Source: Blattamonas nauphoetae (lineage: Eukaryota; Preaxostyla; Oxymonadida). From it: a stretch of DNA of 64,000 bases. Positions 49,582 through 61,073 of this stretch are shown here, one piece after another (position 1 is the stretch's first letter; every line of letters begins with the position of its first letter). The notes beneath the pieces were generated by a model. The model saw nothing but the letters and a program-made list of their open reading frames with translations. It was not told where the DNA came from and did not search any database. Position numbers and translations under genes: made by a program. The DNA lies in the NCBI GenBank assembly GCA_033064195.1, contig JARBJD010000002.1, positions 620,001 to 684,000 on the forward strand. Direction: 5' to 3'.

Positions 49582-52500
49582 CTAATCAACAACGGAGTAA
49601 CGTCCTGAAGTGACAAATGCCGAGAGTGGAAGACCTTGCATCAATTCTTCTGCTTTTTCATTGATCAATGCCCTGGCCCGTTCCATTTTTTCATTTGAAT
49701 CGGCGTCAATTGCTATATACAGTTTTCTTTCACCATAAGGAGCCACAGATACACCTTTCTTGTTCAGCGGACAATATACTCCGCGAGTGGTCACTGCCAC
49801 ACCAGCCGTCTCGGCAATCATCTTCAGTTCGGCACGGTTTGTGAGGCCAACACGGACAGGAGGAGGGAAATCGTTCACTTCGATCTCTTCGTGGCAGTGG
49901 CCATCTGCAGAGACATTGTTTGTGTTGCTGAGCTTCTCCAGCTTGACAGCTTCTGCAGCCATGGCTGCTCTGTAGATCATGTCCAGCCTTTCGGGTGTGG
50001 CATTCTTTGGCACTCGGAAGGTGATGCCGTCTTTGGTGGTCACCTGCACGGTTGTGGACGGCTCTCCGCTGTTGGTCTTGATTGGCGTGACTGTGCCGAG
50101 TGTGGCGAGCGTCGGGAGAGGCTTCGAGGGAGTCTGCGAGCGACGCCGAAGGCTTTCAACGCGATCCTGAATACTTTGCTGCTGCTTGTTCCCTCCGCCT
50201 GTGTTGGCAGCGAGGATGCCAAGGATGCCCTGTTTGTTCTCGAACAGCGACAGAGCATGGACCATCTCGTCTGTCAGCTGTTCGCCGTTATCCTGCGCCA
50301 TTTGAGCTTCGGCTGCAAGTTCGCGAAGAGTCTTTCCACCGCCTCCAGTTGTCTCCAGGATTTCCATTTTGGCTTCCTGATCCTCCATCCCCTCTGTCGC
50401 TGCAGAATCCTGGAGTGACATGTTGAATGCGAGTTCCTGCTGCTTCTTCGCTTCAGCACGGTTTGCTTCTTCTGTTTCGTCAAACTTGTATCCTTTCCCC
50501 GCAAACCCAGTCCCCGGAAGAGTCAAGTTTTCGGCTCCGACCTGCGAAAGAAACTGGCTGGCGAGGACGCGAAGGGGGAAGGGAGTGTTCACCCCGCTCT
50601 GATCCAGTGCGCGGACGAGAAGAGGGATGTACCGATCGTCGGCACCGCCGTCGGCCATCTCGTCGAAGTTGGCGTCGTATCCGTTCATGTTCACTTCCAC
50701 TTCGGTGTTGCTCGGTCCGTCGAGCGACCAGCTTTCTGTGTCTTTCTCTTCTCGTGCCTTCTCCTTCCGGAATGTCTCGAGGATATCCTTCTCCCATCCA
50801 AGATGCGGTTGGACAAATGTGATTGCTGTTCCTTTCGACCCCGCTCGTCCTGTTCGTCCCACTCGATGGACGTAGTCCTCAAGATGGTCGGGAACCTCAT
50901 AATTGACCACGAGTGTGAGGGAGCGCACGTCCAGGCCGCGAGCAGCGACAGAAGTTGCAACCATAACGGGGAATATTTTCCGCTTGAAATCAACAATTGT
51001 CGAGTCCCGATCTGTCTGCTCCCGACCACCATGGAGTGGGAGACAGTTGATTTTGTTTTTGATGAGGTGGGCGTAGATTTCATCACACGTCGACTGTTCG
51101 CGGACGAAGACGAGGATTTGGCCTTTTTGCGGAGGGCTTGGCGCAACCGAGTCGAATGGCTGTTTGGGAATGACGTTGACTTTCTGTTTCTTTTCTCCGT
51201 CCGCCTTTTTGGGCTGCAGAGTGGAGAGGAGGGAGATGGCTTTCTTCTTCTCTTCCTTTTCTTCTTTGGAGTCTTTGTCTTTCTTCTCCTTTTGGGTGCA
51301 GACGAGGAACTTATCGCTGTTCGGACCCCACGAGTCGGCTGTATCGTTTCCTCCATCTTCGGGGAGCAAGCAGCACTTGAGTAAGTCGACAAGGACATTC
51401 AATTTGTCCTCGTTCCATCCAATCATCCGCACAATCTGTTCGATGTCTGAGCACACAGCACTCCTCTTCCCCACCTGGATCTGGATGGGGGTAGTCATCA
51501 TCGAGCGAGCCATTGCTTCAAGTTGTTTGGGGAAAGTGGCTGAGAAGAGCATGGTCTGTCGATCAGGTCGGATGATCTGCAGGATCCGTGTAATTTGGGG
51601 GACGAAGCCGAGATCCAGCATCCGATCGGCCTCGTCCAGAATGACGAGTGTGGTTCGGAAGAGAGTCGTCACCTTCCCGTTGTTCGCACAGAGGATCTCG
51701 ATCATGCGGCCAGGTGTGCATACGACGACCTCCGCTCCACGCTTCAGGGCAGCTATTTGGTCGGAGATGGTTCCGTTTCCTCCGCCGTAAATGCAAACAG
51801 AGCGGATTCGTTCGTTTTTCTCCTTCTTCTCTTTGTCCTTTTTCGTCTGAACTCCCCACACGTGCGATTCCACACGTTCGTCTGGACGAGCTTGAAGCGA
51901 CTTTGTCATCCGTTTCGTCTCGTGATAGATCTGCACACACAGTTCTCGTGTCGGAGCAATGACAAGTACTACAGGTCCATCGCCGGGGAGGCACATCGGC
52001 TGGGCGAGGACGTGCCTGATCATCGGAAGGACGTACGCGAGTGTCTTTCCAGAGCCGGTCTGTGCAATGCCCATCACATCGCGTCCACTCATCGCAGCTG
52101 GAAGCACCTGCCGTTGAATGGGAGTTGGGGTTTCGATGGACATGGAATGCAGCACATCCAATATTCGGCTGTCGAGCCCAGCTTGATCAAAGGTGTCGAT
52201 GGGAGCAGGGCAACCCTTCCCACTCACACGGATTGGGTCGCCCTTATTTCGAGAGGCGAGGATTTCATCATTGGTGAGATTTGAGAGGGATTTTGGGACG
52301 ATGTACAGATTTTTTTGGAATTGAGGATAGTCGATGGCAAAATGGTTGATGACAGGAAGTTCCTTCCTTTTCTCCTTTGGGAGTGTCAGAGAGAATGAAC
52401 GAAAGCTGGGGGTCTCTGCTTGGTCGGGGAGTTGTTGGTTGTCTGCATCTTCCTCTTCGTCAATGTGAGGGACAGAAGAGTTGTCCATCGACGGATGTTC

Positions 52501-53135
52501 GTGGTTTTGTTCGTTTACAACTCGATTTTCTTCGATTTGACGATTTTCCTCGTAAATAACATTCATAAATGCATCTAAAGGATCAACATCAGTACCGGTA
52601 TTGAGCTCTGCTTGTTCTTTTTCGATGGTTGGTTCCGTGTTGAAGAATTCTTGAAAAGCAGCATCCAGATCATCATCCTTCAATGAAGATAATTGTGACT
52701 GTTGGGTGTTATCTTTTTCATCACCCCACAATCGAGACGGTTCAGGGGTGCGTGATTTTCTTCGGCGATTGTATGAACTCGATGAACTGCTTCTTCGTCG
52801 ATGCTCTTTCCTATCCCGTCGAGATTTTGACGATGATCGATCTCGCTGAGAATTGTGAATGAGAAATGAAAGAGGATTTTGTAAAATGAGTAGTGAGGAA
52901 AACAAACCCGAGAATAGCTACCATCGTCTCGTTCGCTTTGTCGGCGCTTATGCTTAACGGGAACATCAGGAGATCGAGAACGATACCTATCATCTCGCCG
53001 TCTGTGCCTATCAGAACGGTGGTGATGGCTACGATGACGAGATGAGTGCCGGTGACGGTCTGAACGATACCGTGAATCTCGATCAGAACGAGATTCAGAG
53101 GATGTAGACGGAGAACGGTGAGATCTTTTCTCCAT
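49582..53135 (-). CDS. DDX46: Spliceosomal DEAD-box helicase DDX46/Prp5
   Basis: Prp5 proofreads branch-site recognition and helps the U2 snRNP join the intron. Two exons, about 1,160 residues: an Arg/Ser-rich head from ATG 53135 (RSDRDSRYRSDRHRHSSRH), a single intron (donor GTTTGT, about 52852-52910), then DPLDAFMNVIYEE, the DPLD motif by which Prp5 binds the U2 snRNP. Helicase motifs follow: ETPTPIQRQ, AQTGSGKT, PTRELC, CTPGRMIE, DEAD in LDEADRMLDLGF, SAT, VAARGLDVRS, HRVGRTGR. A charged insert (KKDKEKKEKNER) interrupts the first RecA lobe and a second (KEEKEEKKK) the linker. The C-terminus ends in the KH-like segment seen in DDX46 (GERKLYIAIDADS). Domain order and DPLD make the call secure. 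Confidence 0.93.
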
Positions 53136-53381
53136 CAAAATAATGAAAAATAAAAAGTTAATGAATTGGTGAAAAAAGAAGTCGGGTCTGATCAAATGGG
53201 ATCCTGATTCAAAGTTATATCACTCAACTACATTTCATATTCGACGACACTGATCCATTAATGCAACAATTCTCTCGAGTAGCACGATGTCGTGCTGGTC
53301 CATTGAGAAAAGAGGAGTCAAAATCAGTCGAGTTCTTGAAGGGCTGTGAGATGTTCTCTTCCACCAATCAGGAAAACAACT

Positions 53382-54125
53382 TTATTCTTTCTTCTCTGCA
53401 GCCTTTGGGACGGCAATTTCACGTTCTTTGAGAATGATCTCGATGTGGCATGGATGCTTGTCGAAATCTGTTCAGTTTGGATGGAAAAGATAAAAATATG
53501 AGATAATTACAAACGGTTGATGCGTCCGTGAGCACGGTAAGTTCTGCGGGAGCGGACACGGGCTTCGTTCACCTTCACGTGGTCAATGGTGCATTTTTTA
53601 ACATTGACGTTTTGTTGCTGGAGTTCACGAAATAAAGTGAAAGATCACAAGGAAAATGAGAAGTTCATGGTGACGGCATACACGAGCACTGTTTTCAGCA
53701 GTACGGATGAGGTCAAGCATGTATTTGCTAGCTTTCTTTGGGAATCCACTTTGAGCCCATTTCCATGCTTTGCCTTGAGCATTGCGCCCAATACCATATC
53801 TGTAGCGGCGGAATGGAACAGCTTCCTTCTGGTGCATGACATTCACGAGGAATTGCTTTGCACGTTTAACTGGCATTCCACGGATTGTGGACGCGATTTC
53901 AACGGCTTGCTATAACAATAAAAACCGATATACAATCAAAAACAGATCGTAGGTTATAGGAAAAAGATCAAATTTGATACCTTGAAGTGAATAGAGACAT
54001 CGTCAGCGCGTGCTTTCCCAACTGAGGTAAACCAGGAAAAGAAAGACATAACGATTTGATAAAAAGAAAAATTGACGCAAACTCTTTCCTGTTCTGTGCG
54101 TGTAGTTGGTGTATTGTCCCTTCAT
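53382..54125 (-). CDS. RPL17: 60S ribosomal protein L17 (uL22)
   Basis: Lines the exit tunnel of the large ribosomal subunit. My model has five exons. A first exon from ATG 54125 (MKGQYTNYTHRTGK) is joined over a 61-nt intron to IGKARADDVSIHFK, matching the family pattern YxxxPxNPxKSxKxRGxxLRVxFK. Then follow QAVEIASTIRGMPVKRAKQF...VPFRRYRYGIGRNAQGKAW, QQNVNVKKCTIDHVKVNEAR...RRTYRAHGRINH and FDKHPCHIEIILKEREIAVP, ending at TAA 53382. Introns begin GTTTGC, GTATCA, GTATGC and GTTTGT. The basic C-terminal tail of animals is short here. Confidence 0.92.
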
Positions 54126-54327
54126 AAGAATTGACGAACGATCAAGGCATAGGGGGAATTATTGATCAAATGAAGTCTCTTCATCTCTCACACATATATT
54201 AGTATTTAACATTTCGGACTCCATTTACTCTCATTTTGATATTTTCCCTCACATTGACGTGATTTCACACGTGGACGTCGAAGTAAAAACATCATGAAAT
54301 CGATTGTGGCAAGATCAAAATCGATTC

Positions 54328-55782
54328 ATGGCTGTGTCGTCTACTGACTCTGACAGCCTCATGTCACCGCGACATGATCGACACGATGAAAATTCATCTG
54401 AATCTCCATCTCCTTCACATTCTCCAACATCGTACCACTCCAAATCTCATTCGCCATCTTCACGTTCGCAAACTTCATCTCCTAGTTATCATTCATCATT
54501 TCAACGACACTCTCGAGATTCTTCACCGAGTTCTCGTCAGTCACTGTCCAGTAGTTCTCATTACTCGCACCATTCTCGCTCTCCATCACCTCAAAGTGTT
54601 CATCTTGACATTGACGATACTCTCCAGGATATTCTCCGTGATGCAGCTGAAACGGAAAAAAGAATAATTTCTAAACAAAAATCCAAAGAAAAAGAATCAT
54701 TAAAAGGAATCCACCAACAACAAAAGGAACTCAAAGCCTTGGTGGATCAAATATCAAAAATCCTAGCTTCTAATAAAGAAATCATTGATAGTGGATCAGA
54801 GAGTAACTTAGTTATTCGGATGAAAGAACAAGCACTCAATGAACAGAACGCTTTCCCATCAGTTATCCGTCAAGCGATTGGTCTCGAAGATGATCATGAC
54901 AGGAACGATTCCTCAAATATACTATCAGAATTGCATCAAAATTCTGCTCGATGGGATGATATTCGGTCGAAAGAACAACAGATTGTCTCATTAATCCAAG
55001 AACTTGCTCGAATGGAGATCGAACTCAAACGGAAACAAGCTGAATACGCATTCGAAGATGAAAAACAACGAAAAATTGAAGCTGATCTCAACATGCAAAA
55101 AAGACTCTATGAAAATGAGCAGCAAGTTAAGATTGATCTCCGGAAGAAACGTGAACGACTCCAAAGTGAGATGAAGAAGAAAAAGGGAGCAGGAAGTGAA
55201 CAGTATCAACGAGAATTTGAAAATCTGAAAAATAAGCTTGAGGCCCTTTTGGCTACTGTTCAAGATCAAAATCGTGATATCGCTCAACTCCAAGAACAGA
55301 TTAACGAAAAACGAGAATTCGAGCGACAACTCAGGGAAAGGGAAGCCCTGTATCAGCAAAGGGAAAAAGAGATTACTGCACAAGAAATGGAGCTCCTTGG
55401 AGGATTGAGCGGTGATGGTATCATTGAGCAGCACAAGAAAACCACAGATGCATTAAAACAAGCCTCAGAAGAACGAGCAAAACAAGAAGCAGCACTCAGC
55501 AGCAAACGGAGGGAGGTGGAAGACATGAAGATTCGGGCAAAAGAGAATGAAAGAAAGATTAGCCAGCTCCAAACTCGGATCAGGGAGGCAGAACGTCTCA
55601 AGCGTTATGATGAAGAGGAGATGGCGAGGCTTCGGGAAGAGTCTAAGAACGATTTGGATGAACTTCGAAGGAAAGCTGAAGAAAAGAGGAAAGATCACGA
55701 GGTTACAATTAAGCAGATGGAAAAGGAAAATGCTCTTCTCAGGAAAGAACTCGAAAAACACCAAAAGGCGCGCTCTACGTAA
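54328..55782 (+). CDS. Ser-rich head plus long coiled coil, unknown
   Basis: I take ATG 54328 (MAVSSTDSDS) as the start; the frame extends upstream only to a TTG. 484 residues, no intron. Residues 1-95 are dominated by Ser, His, Arg and Pro with many SP pairs (SPSPSHSPTSYHSKSHS), a disordered, probably phosphorylated segment. From about residue 105 to the end it is an almost unbroken coiled coil (KKKGAGSEQYQREFENLKNK, LREREALYQQREKEITAQEM). No motor, kinase or membrane segment is visible. Such proteins often belong to the cytoskeleton or basal body, but nothing in the sequence decides this. Confidence 0.6.
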   Translation: MAVSSTDSDSLMSPRHDRHDENSSESPSPSHSPTSYHSKSHSPSSRSQTSSPSYHSSFQRHSRDSSPSSRQSLSSSSHYSHHSRSPSPQSVHLDIDDTLQDILRDAAETEKRIISKQKSKEKESLKGIHQQQKELKALVDQISKILASNKEIIDSGSESNLVIRMKEQALNEQNAFPSVIRQAIGLEDDHDRNDSSNILSELHQNSARWDDIRSKEQQIVSLIQELARMEIELKRKQAEYAFEDEKQRKIEADLNMQKRLYENEQQVKIDLRKKRERLQSEMKKKKGAGSEQYQREFENLKNKLEALLATVQDQNRDIAQLQEQINEKREFERQLREREALYQQREKEITAQEMELLGGLSGDGIIEQHKKTTDALKQASEERAKQEAALSSKRREVEDMKIRAKENERKISQLQTRIREAERLKRYDEEEMARLREESKNDLDELRRKAEEKRKDHEVTIKQMEKENALLRKELEKHQKARST

Positions 55783-56018
55783 CAGTGGTCTCTGCTGTTC
55801 GTCTTCGTATTCTTTTTTCATCATTTCATCTTGTTTGAACACTGTTTCACAGTGAACTTTCCATGATTTTCTCCACACACACCACGTTTTCGTCAAGAAC
55901 ATCAGAAGAACAGAATTTCAAAAGAAAATGGCGTTTCTTTAAAAATCAGTTTCTCCATCTGAGATGAATGACAACCCAAGACGAATGGAAGGCGGCGAAT
56001 GTTAAAGAAAAATAAGAA

Positions 56019-56675
56019 TCACTGCAGTTCTTTGGTTCTCATTTCCTCAACCCACTGTTTTAATTTGTCATTGATCATGGATTTATTCGCTAGAATAATG
56101 TCCATCATCTTCTTGCTGGTGGCGTTTGAGTTGTCAGCCTTCACTTTGACTAAGATGTACGAAAATGCGAAGATAAGTGAAAATGAAGCAAACCTTCAAA
56201 GTTCATATCATCAACATCTTCGCAGACATATGGCATTTCGATTTTTCCAGTTTCCTTCTTCGCTGAATCACCCTCTCCGATTTGACCACTCCATTTTGAC
56301 GTGATCTTCAATTCATAAGAAATAATTCTCTTTCCCTTTCGAATGTTGATGACTGCATCACCTTCAATCGAGTCCACTTCGGGGATCGTGAGTGTTCCAC
56401 CTTCCAGAGGGAACGCTATTTCTCGAAACAATTCGGGGATTCTAGTCTTAGACCATAATGTCTGCGGACGTTCTGAGTCAAGAAAATGGAAGAGACATGA
56501 GATTGGATGCAATTGTAACGACAAAAAAGCGGAGGATCATGAAAAAGAAGCAGAACGAGTGGAAGGGATGAGAACCGTTGCCCGTTTTTGCAAAGGCGGA
56601 ACAAACAACTCAATACACGCAAAGAAGAGGGATCATACCTTCCCAATGCCACTGATTTGGATTCCACACTGACAT
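56019..56675 (-). CDS. Aha1 N-terminal-domain protein (Hsp90 ATPase activator)
   Basis: Aha1 binds the middle domain of Hsp90 and speeds its ATPase. Three exons: MSVWNPNQWHWE from ATG 56675, intron GTATGA, then ERPQTLWSKTRIPELFREIA and the diagnostic SIEGDAVINIRKGKRIISYE (compare SIEGDCEVNQRKGK in Aha1), KWSGQIGEGD, IEMPYVCEDVDDMNFE, intron GTTTGC, and a terminal helix VKADNSNATSKKMMD...KLKQWVEEMRTKELQ ending at TGA 56019. About 155 residues: only the N-terminal domain is present, as in yeast Hch1. The C-terminal START-like domain of Aha1 is missing, and nothing resembling it lies downstream before 55782. Confidence 0.85.
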
Positions 56676-57035
56676 TTCCTTCGAGAGAGATGGATCACAC
56701 TGACCCCATTAATTTCTGATTCTTCTAGATCAATATCCTGAGATGAAAAATCCCTTCCTCTCAACTCAAAAGGAAGAATGTGGTTGAATGAATGTGCTGT
56801 TGAGGAGAAGTCTGACATACTTGTAGAACGCATGAGATGGAGTGTCTTCTCGTACTTTTTTCAGTTTCTGTTGACTCCTGCTGCTCTGTTTTCGTTTGAC
56901 AGTCAGAAAATGGTAAATCCTATTTCCATGAAGCGTTGGAGGGCATGTGATCATTTTCCTTTAATTTGAGAAACTAAAGTCAAATGATGTAAACAGTCCA
57001 GAAAAATGATTTTCAAAAAAAGAGATGAAATGAGA
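56676..57035 (-). other. 360-base gap upstream of Aha1 with possible small ORFs
   Basis: On the minus strand two open stretches exist. One from ATG 56969 begins MITCPPTLHGNRIYHFLTVK, basic in its middle. Another from an ATG near 56818 (MSDFSSTAHSFNHILPFELR, later DIDLEESEING) runs into the Aha1 first exon in a different frame and stops just past it. Both are about 55-65 codons, and neither matches a family I know. They could be upstream ORFs in the Aha1 leader, exons of an unrecognised small gene, or chance. Confidence 0.2.
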
Positions 57036-60000
57036 TTAAATGTCTTTGAATACGCTCCAACTCGTTTCAGCTCCATCGATATCTCCAAACATTGTCATTC
57101 TGGGTGGGGCTTGTTGTGTGGTGGCTGAGTGAGATGGTGTGGCGAGGGCGGTTGGCTCTTGTCTGAAGGACGAATAGTTCGGAAGTGGATCGACAGCAGT
57201 GAGGTATGGACTTTTCGCAGGTGTCACCAAGTTGCGTTGTCCCATTCTCGATTGGGTCAGGATGTCGGCATTCGTTGTGCGCTGGGCGACCACACTCAGA
57301 GGCTGGCGAGAGTTGTTCTGAGTGGACGGGGTGGTGCATGCAAATGGTGTGGAAATGCTTGAAGTGTGAGGAGCAACAGGAGTGGCATGTGCTCCGAGGA
57401 AGCCAGCGGTCGATGGAGTCGTGGCGGAGAACGTGACCTTGTTCGGGCGAACTTGAAAGGGGGTCCGCTTGGCTGGGGAGAGGACGGGTGCTGGGCGGGA
57501 GTTTGTGAACATGAGCATGACATCATTGATCGCTGCTTTGGTGTGAACTGTGTTTCGGATTGTGGTGTCGAAGGAGTGGGAAGGGGGAGAGGTGTGTGGG
57601 GAGGGTGGTGATTGGTGAAGGTGCGAGATCGTTGGTCGGTATCCAAACGGGTCGAGTGAGGTAAGGTTGGTCGGATGAGTGTCGAGAAGGAAGTTGAGTG
57701 TGGATGGGAGTGCAGCGTCTGACCTTCCGTTGTCTGTCCATGACGCGTTCTCTTTGTCCATCCGAGGCTCCGATGTTCGTTCGAGGCGTGCAGCAGTCTC
57801 GTCGTTCCATCTGCGATTAGGAGTGAACTGGTTCGTTCGGTTTGAAGGGCCGGGTGTCCCCCCACCGATGACAGTGTCCTCCCTGTCCAGGAAGCTGTTC
57901 TCGCCGATGTCGTCCAAATCTGCAAAAAGTTGAAGTGTCGTGATTTTGTCGTGTTCTGGTTCGCATCTTTCCTCGATCATTCCTTTTCTGGTTTTATCTT
58001 TCAGGTCCTCTCGCTTCTGCCTGTCTTTCGATACGCCTTCCAGGATGTCCTCCTGATTGACGCTCTTCCTCTCCCCCACAATCTCCCGCTCAACGAGTTT
58101 CTGCGAACGCTCTGACGAATCTGACCTTCGGAGTGGCTCGTCTCGTGCTTTGAATGTGAAAGGTGAAGTAACTCCACTCAGCGCTGGGGGAGAGTGGCCT
58201 CGAGGGGGAGTCTGTGTCGAGTTGTGGAAGGAAGATCGGCGGCTCTGGCGTGGCGGCGTGTGGAATGAAGACTGCGGTTGGATGATGTCGTTCATGAGCA
58301 GAGTGTTCATCGAATATTTGGACGGGTCGCGAAGTGGAGAAGTGAGCTCCAACTTCATTCTTTTCGTCGATCGGCACAAAGCGTCGTCATCCAGTTCACC
58401 AAACCCGCTGTGCCGTGGTGACTCGGAATCTCGGAGTGTTTGGCGAGAGCGTTTGCGTGGATGCGACAATCTGCCGAACTCGCCTCCAAACAGCATGGCT
58501 GTCGTCAGAGTGTCTCGCCCGACATCATCCGACAGAGGCTGGTTGTCTTCGTCTGCTGCCCATCCATCAGCTCGCTCATCGTGTCCAGCGTTGTCTGTCT
58601 CGTCCACTCCAAGAATGGCTGGGAGTGTGACAGTCATTGTGGATCGTGTGGGCTGGGGCGTCTCCTCGCCTGCTCCGTAAATGCTGCCGAAGACGCCGAA
58701 AATGGTGTTGGCGTGTGTGAAGTCAAAGTCGTCGTCCGTTCCGGCAGTTGTTGCTCGAAGGTTTGGCTCCGTCTGCTGTGGAACAGCTGGTGTGTCGACC
58801 ATCATTCGCTCCTCAGCAATTTGTCTGTTTTCTTCCTCCAACTTTGCTTCTGCTGCTCTTTGGAGAGCTTCCTCCTTCTCTTTCATCCTCTGAAGATGCT
58901 TTTTGAGTCTGATCTCCTCAACGCTGAATATCTCCTCGCCTTCCACTTCGTCTTCTGTGTTGTTCCTGTCCACGTTCTCAAAATGGGTCTGCGGGGGCGG
59001 TGTGGTTGTCTCTGGTGCGTGATCAGCATGGTTCACCATCTGCTGCTGGACAAGAGGCACTGATGCGGATAAGAAGTTGTCAAATGTGGCGAGTTTGGAT
59101 TGCAGAGGCTGGTACTGCGACTGGTGGGACTCCGCTGGTCCGGAAAAGGGATCAGCTGTTCGAAGCAGCTGCGGCTCTGCAGGTTCGTCCGAAAAAACAG
59201 AAAAGTCGTCGAATGCGGTCTGCTGGTCGGGCTGAGAATGCGTCTGCAACGTGGATATGGAAGCAAGGTTCCAAGGGAGCGGTGTTTCGGTGTTTTCTTT
59301 GGTGCGCATCTGCTCGGAAGGGAGGTATCCGGCGGACGAGATGAAGGTTGAGGATGGATGCGTGGGATGCTGATCATCCTGAAAGACTTGGAAGGGGTGA
59401 CCTGATGGCCGTTGTTCGGGCAGGCTCTGGTGTGGGTAGGACATTGGGAAAGACGGTGTCTGTAATTTTGATGGTTCTCTTTCAGACATTCCCAAAATGG
59501 AGAGAGGTTTGTTGGGTCCAGTGAGATGTGACGTATTCTGGTACACAACAGGGGCCGAATATTGCTCTTTCATAAAACGATTCATTCGACCAATGAATGA
59601 GTTGTAAGATTCCCGTAAACGTCCTTCTGGGATGGTTTTTCTAATTCAAAATAAAACGAAGAAATCTCCTACTTTTTCAGTCCCTTTTCAAAAACCTGTC
59701 GGGCATTTGCGTAGTCCCCACTCTGTTCTAACAAACGAGCCCAGCATTCAAAGAATAGAGCATAGTGTTGGCCGATTCTGCGTTCTTCCAAATTGGAGAA
59801 GACACGCAGCCCATCCTCACAGATGTTTGCATAAATGCACCAACATTTCAAGTAACGAATATCATTGCGACATTCACGAGTAAAGATAAACTTGTTGATG
59901 ATTGTCTCGAGGAGGGGTTTGAGTTGAGGATTTGAATCACCTAAAGTGGACTGTCTGAGAAATGAAATCTCTCTAAAGCAAGAATATGGAGAGAAAAAAG

Positions 60001-60185
60001 AGAAGGAAGTTGGGTTGAGAAAGAAATGAGCAGCGATACTGCATATAGTTGTCCAATTCATCTTTGTGAGATTGCTTTTGAGCTGTTCCTGTAAAGTGAG
60101 CAATGTTTCTCCCCTCTTGCAGAGGACAAATATTTTCCTTGTTCTGAGATATGGTGTCAATAAGTTGGTGATTTTGACTCTGCAT
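57036..60185 (-). CDS. Spindle checkpoint protein Mad3/BubR1-like (no kinase)
   Basis: Mad3/BubR1 with Mad2 and Cdc20 forms the inhibitor of the anaphase-promoting complex. It starts at ATG 60185 (MQSQNHQLID), immediately followed by ISQNKENICPLQEGRN, the hallmark first KEN box (compare KENVQPL-GR). After an intron (donor GTATCG) comes the Mad3/BUB1 TPR region: LKPLLETIINKF, NDIRYLKCWCIYANI, GQHYALFFECWARLLEQSGD, YANARQVFEKGLK. A second intron (donor GTAGGA) joins LRESYNSFIGRMNRF. The rest, about 850 residues, is disordered, with EEIFSVEEIRLKKHLQRM resembling the FSxEExR motif of BUB proteins and two more KEN motifs (MRTKENTETP, RMDKENASW). There is no C-terminal kinase domain, so it is of the Mad3 type. 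Confidence 0.85.
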
Positions 60186-60405
60186 AAAGTAGAATGAAAA
60201 GTTGGACTTGATTTTTGGGAAAAATGACGGGAAGGATCTTCGCCAGAATGATCCCAGTCACTATAGCAGTCGCGTAGCAACTGTGGCATTAACTATTACT
60301 CTGATTTTTCAGAGTGGGTTGAGTTACATTGTGTAAACAAGACAAGCAAGGATTCAATGAAGAAAGGGTGACAAAATCTGTAAGAAAGATAGAAAATCGT
60401 TGAGA

Positions 60406-60989
60406 TCACGCGGATTTGTGCTGGAGTGGGATTCCTCTGAGTTCAGCAATCTCTCGTTCGGTTTGAGCAAATGCTCGTTCACCAACTACCATGATAAGGA
60501 TCATCAGAGATGGCCAGAAAATGAGGAAGGAGTATTGTGACTTGGCTTCTTCAATCACAAATAGGAACGCGATCGACCAATACACGAACACCGCCAACGC
60601 ACACAAGAGAGATATCTTTCGAAAAAGGCTCCGATGTTTCTCGACCTTCGAAGGTTGTGATGCCATAACTGCCTCCAATCCAAGTGATGTGAACGTCCAC
60701 AAGTGTGATAGCCATGAGAATGAAATGTCATATTCACCCGGAAGAATGCATGTGTGTGAGGTAAACACCTTCCAAGCAAACAACGTCAAAAAAAGACCTG
60801 CTGTGAACGCCAAGATCATCCCCATGCATCCCTATCCATAAAATCAGTTTCAAATCAGAGAAACTCACGGCAAACTGTGAAACAATTCTTCGTAAGCTCG
60901 TTCTCACGCTCAAACTTCGCAATCTGTTCTTCTTGCTCTGCAAACACAATTTCCAAAATAATCTTCAAAAATGAATCAAAAACGTTCAT
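60406..60989 (-). CDS. Small four-span membrane protein, unknown
   Basis: My model starts with a 6-base first exon (ATG-AAC, 60984-60989), an intron with donor GTTTTT and acceptor TTTGCAG, then SKKNRLRSLSVRTSLRRIV, a second intron (donor GTGAGT, acceptor GATAG), and a last exon to TGA 60406. About 165 residues with four hydrophobic spans: MILAFTAGLFLTLFAWKVF, FSWLSHLWTFTSLGLEAVMA, ISLLCALAVFVYWSIAFLFV and FLIFWPSLMILIMVVG, with a basic head and a short polar tail. I do not recognise the family. The first exon is inferred only from frame and splice dinucleotides. Confidence 0.5.
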
Positions 60990-61073
60990 CTGTGATAACT
61001 AACGGTACTGTATCCCCAATGTCTCCAGGGCTGTGAAGTTTCATTCCTCAAATGGTTTGATCAAACTTTCTCC

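Noticed and set aside
53990-54049. MSFFSWFT as the start of uL22/L17
   Set aside because: The segment reads like intron sequence (TTTCTTTTCCTGGTTTACCTCAG), and an upstream 11-14 residue exon from 54125 matches the family N-terminus.
56690-56970. A separate protein-coding gene between Aha1 and Mad3
   Set aside because: Small open frames exist, but none gives a recognisable or well-spliced product. Kept only as a possible upstream ORF.
60186-60289. Upstream ATG at 60289 (MPQLLRDC) as the Mad3 start
   Set aside because: That frame cannot be joined in phase to the KEN-box exon, while ATG 60185 places the KEN box near the N-terminus as in known Mad3 proteins.
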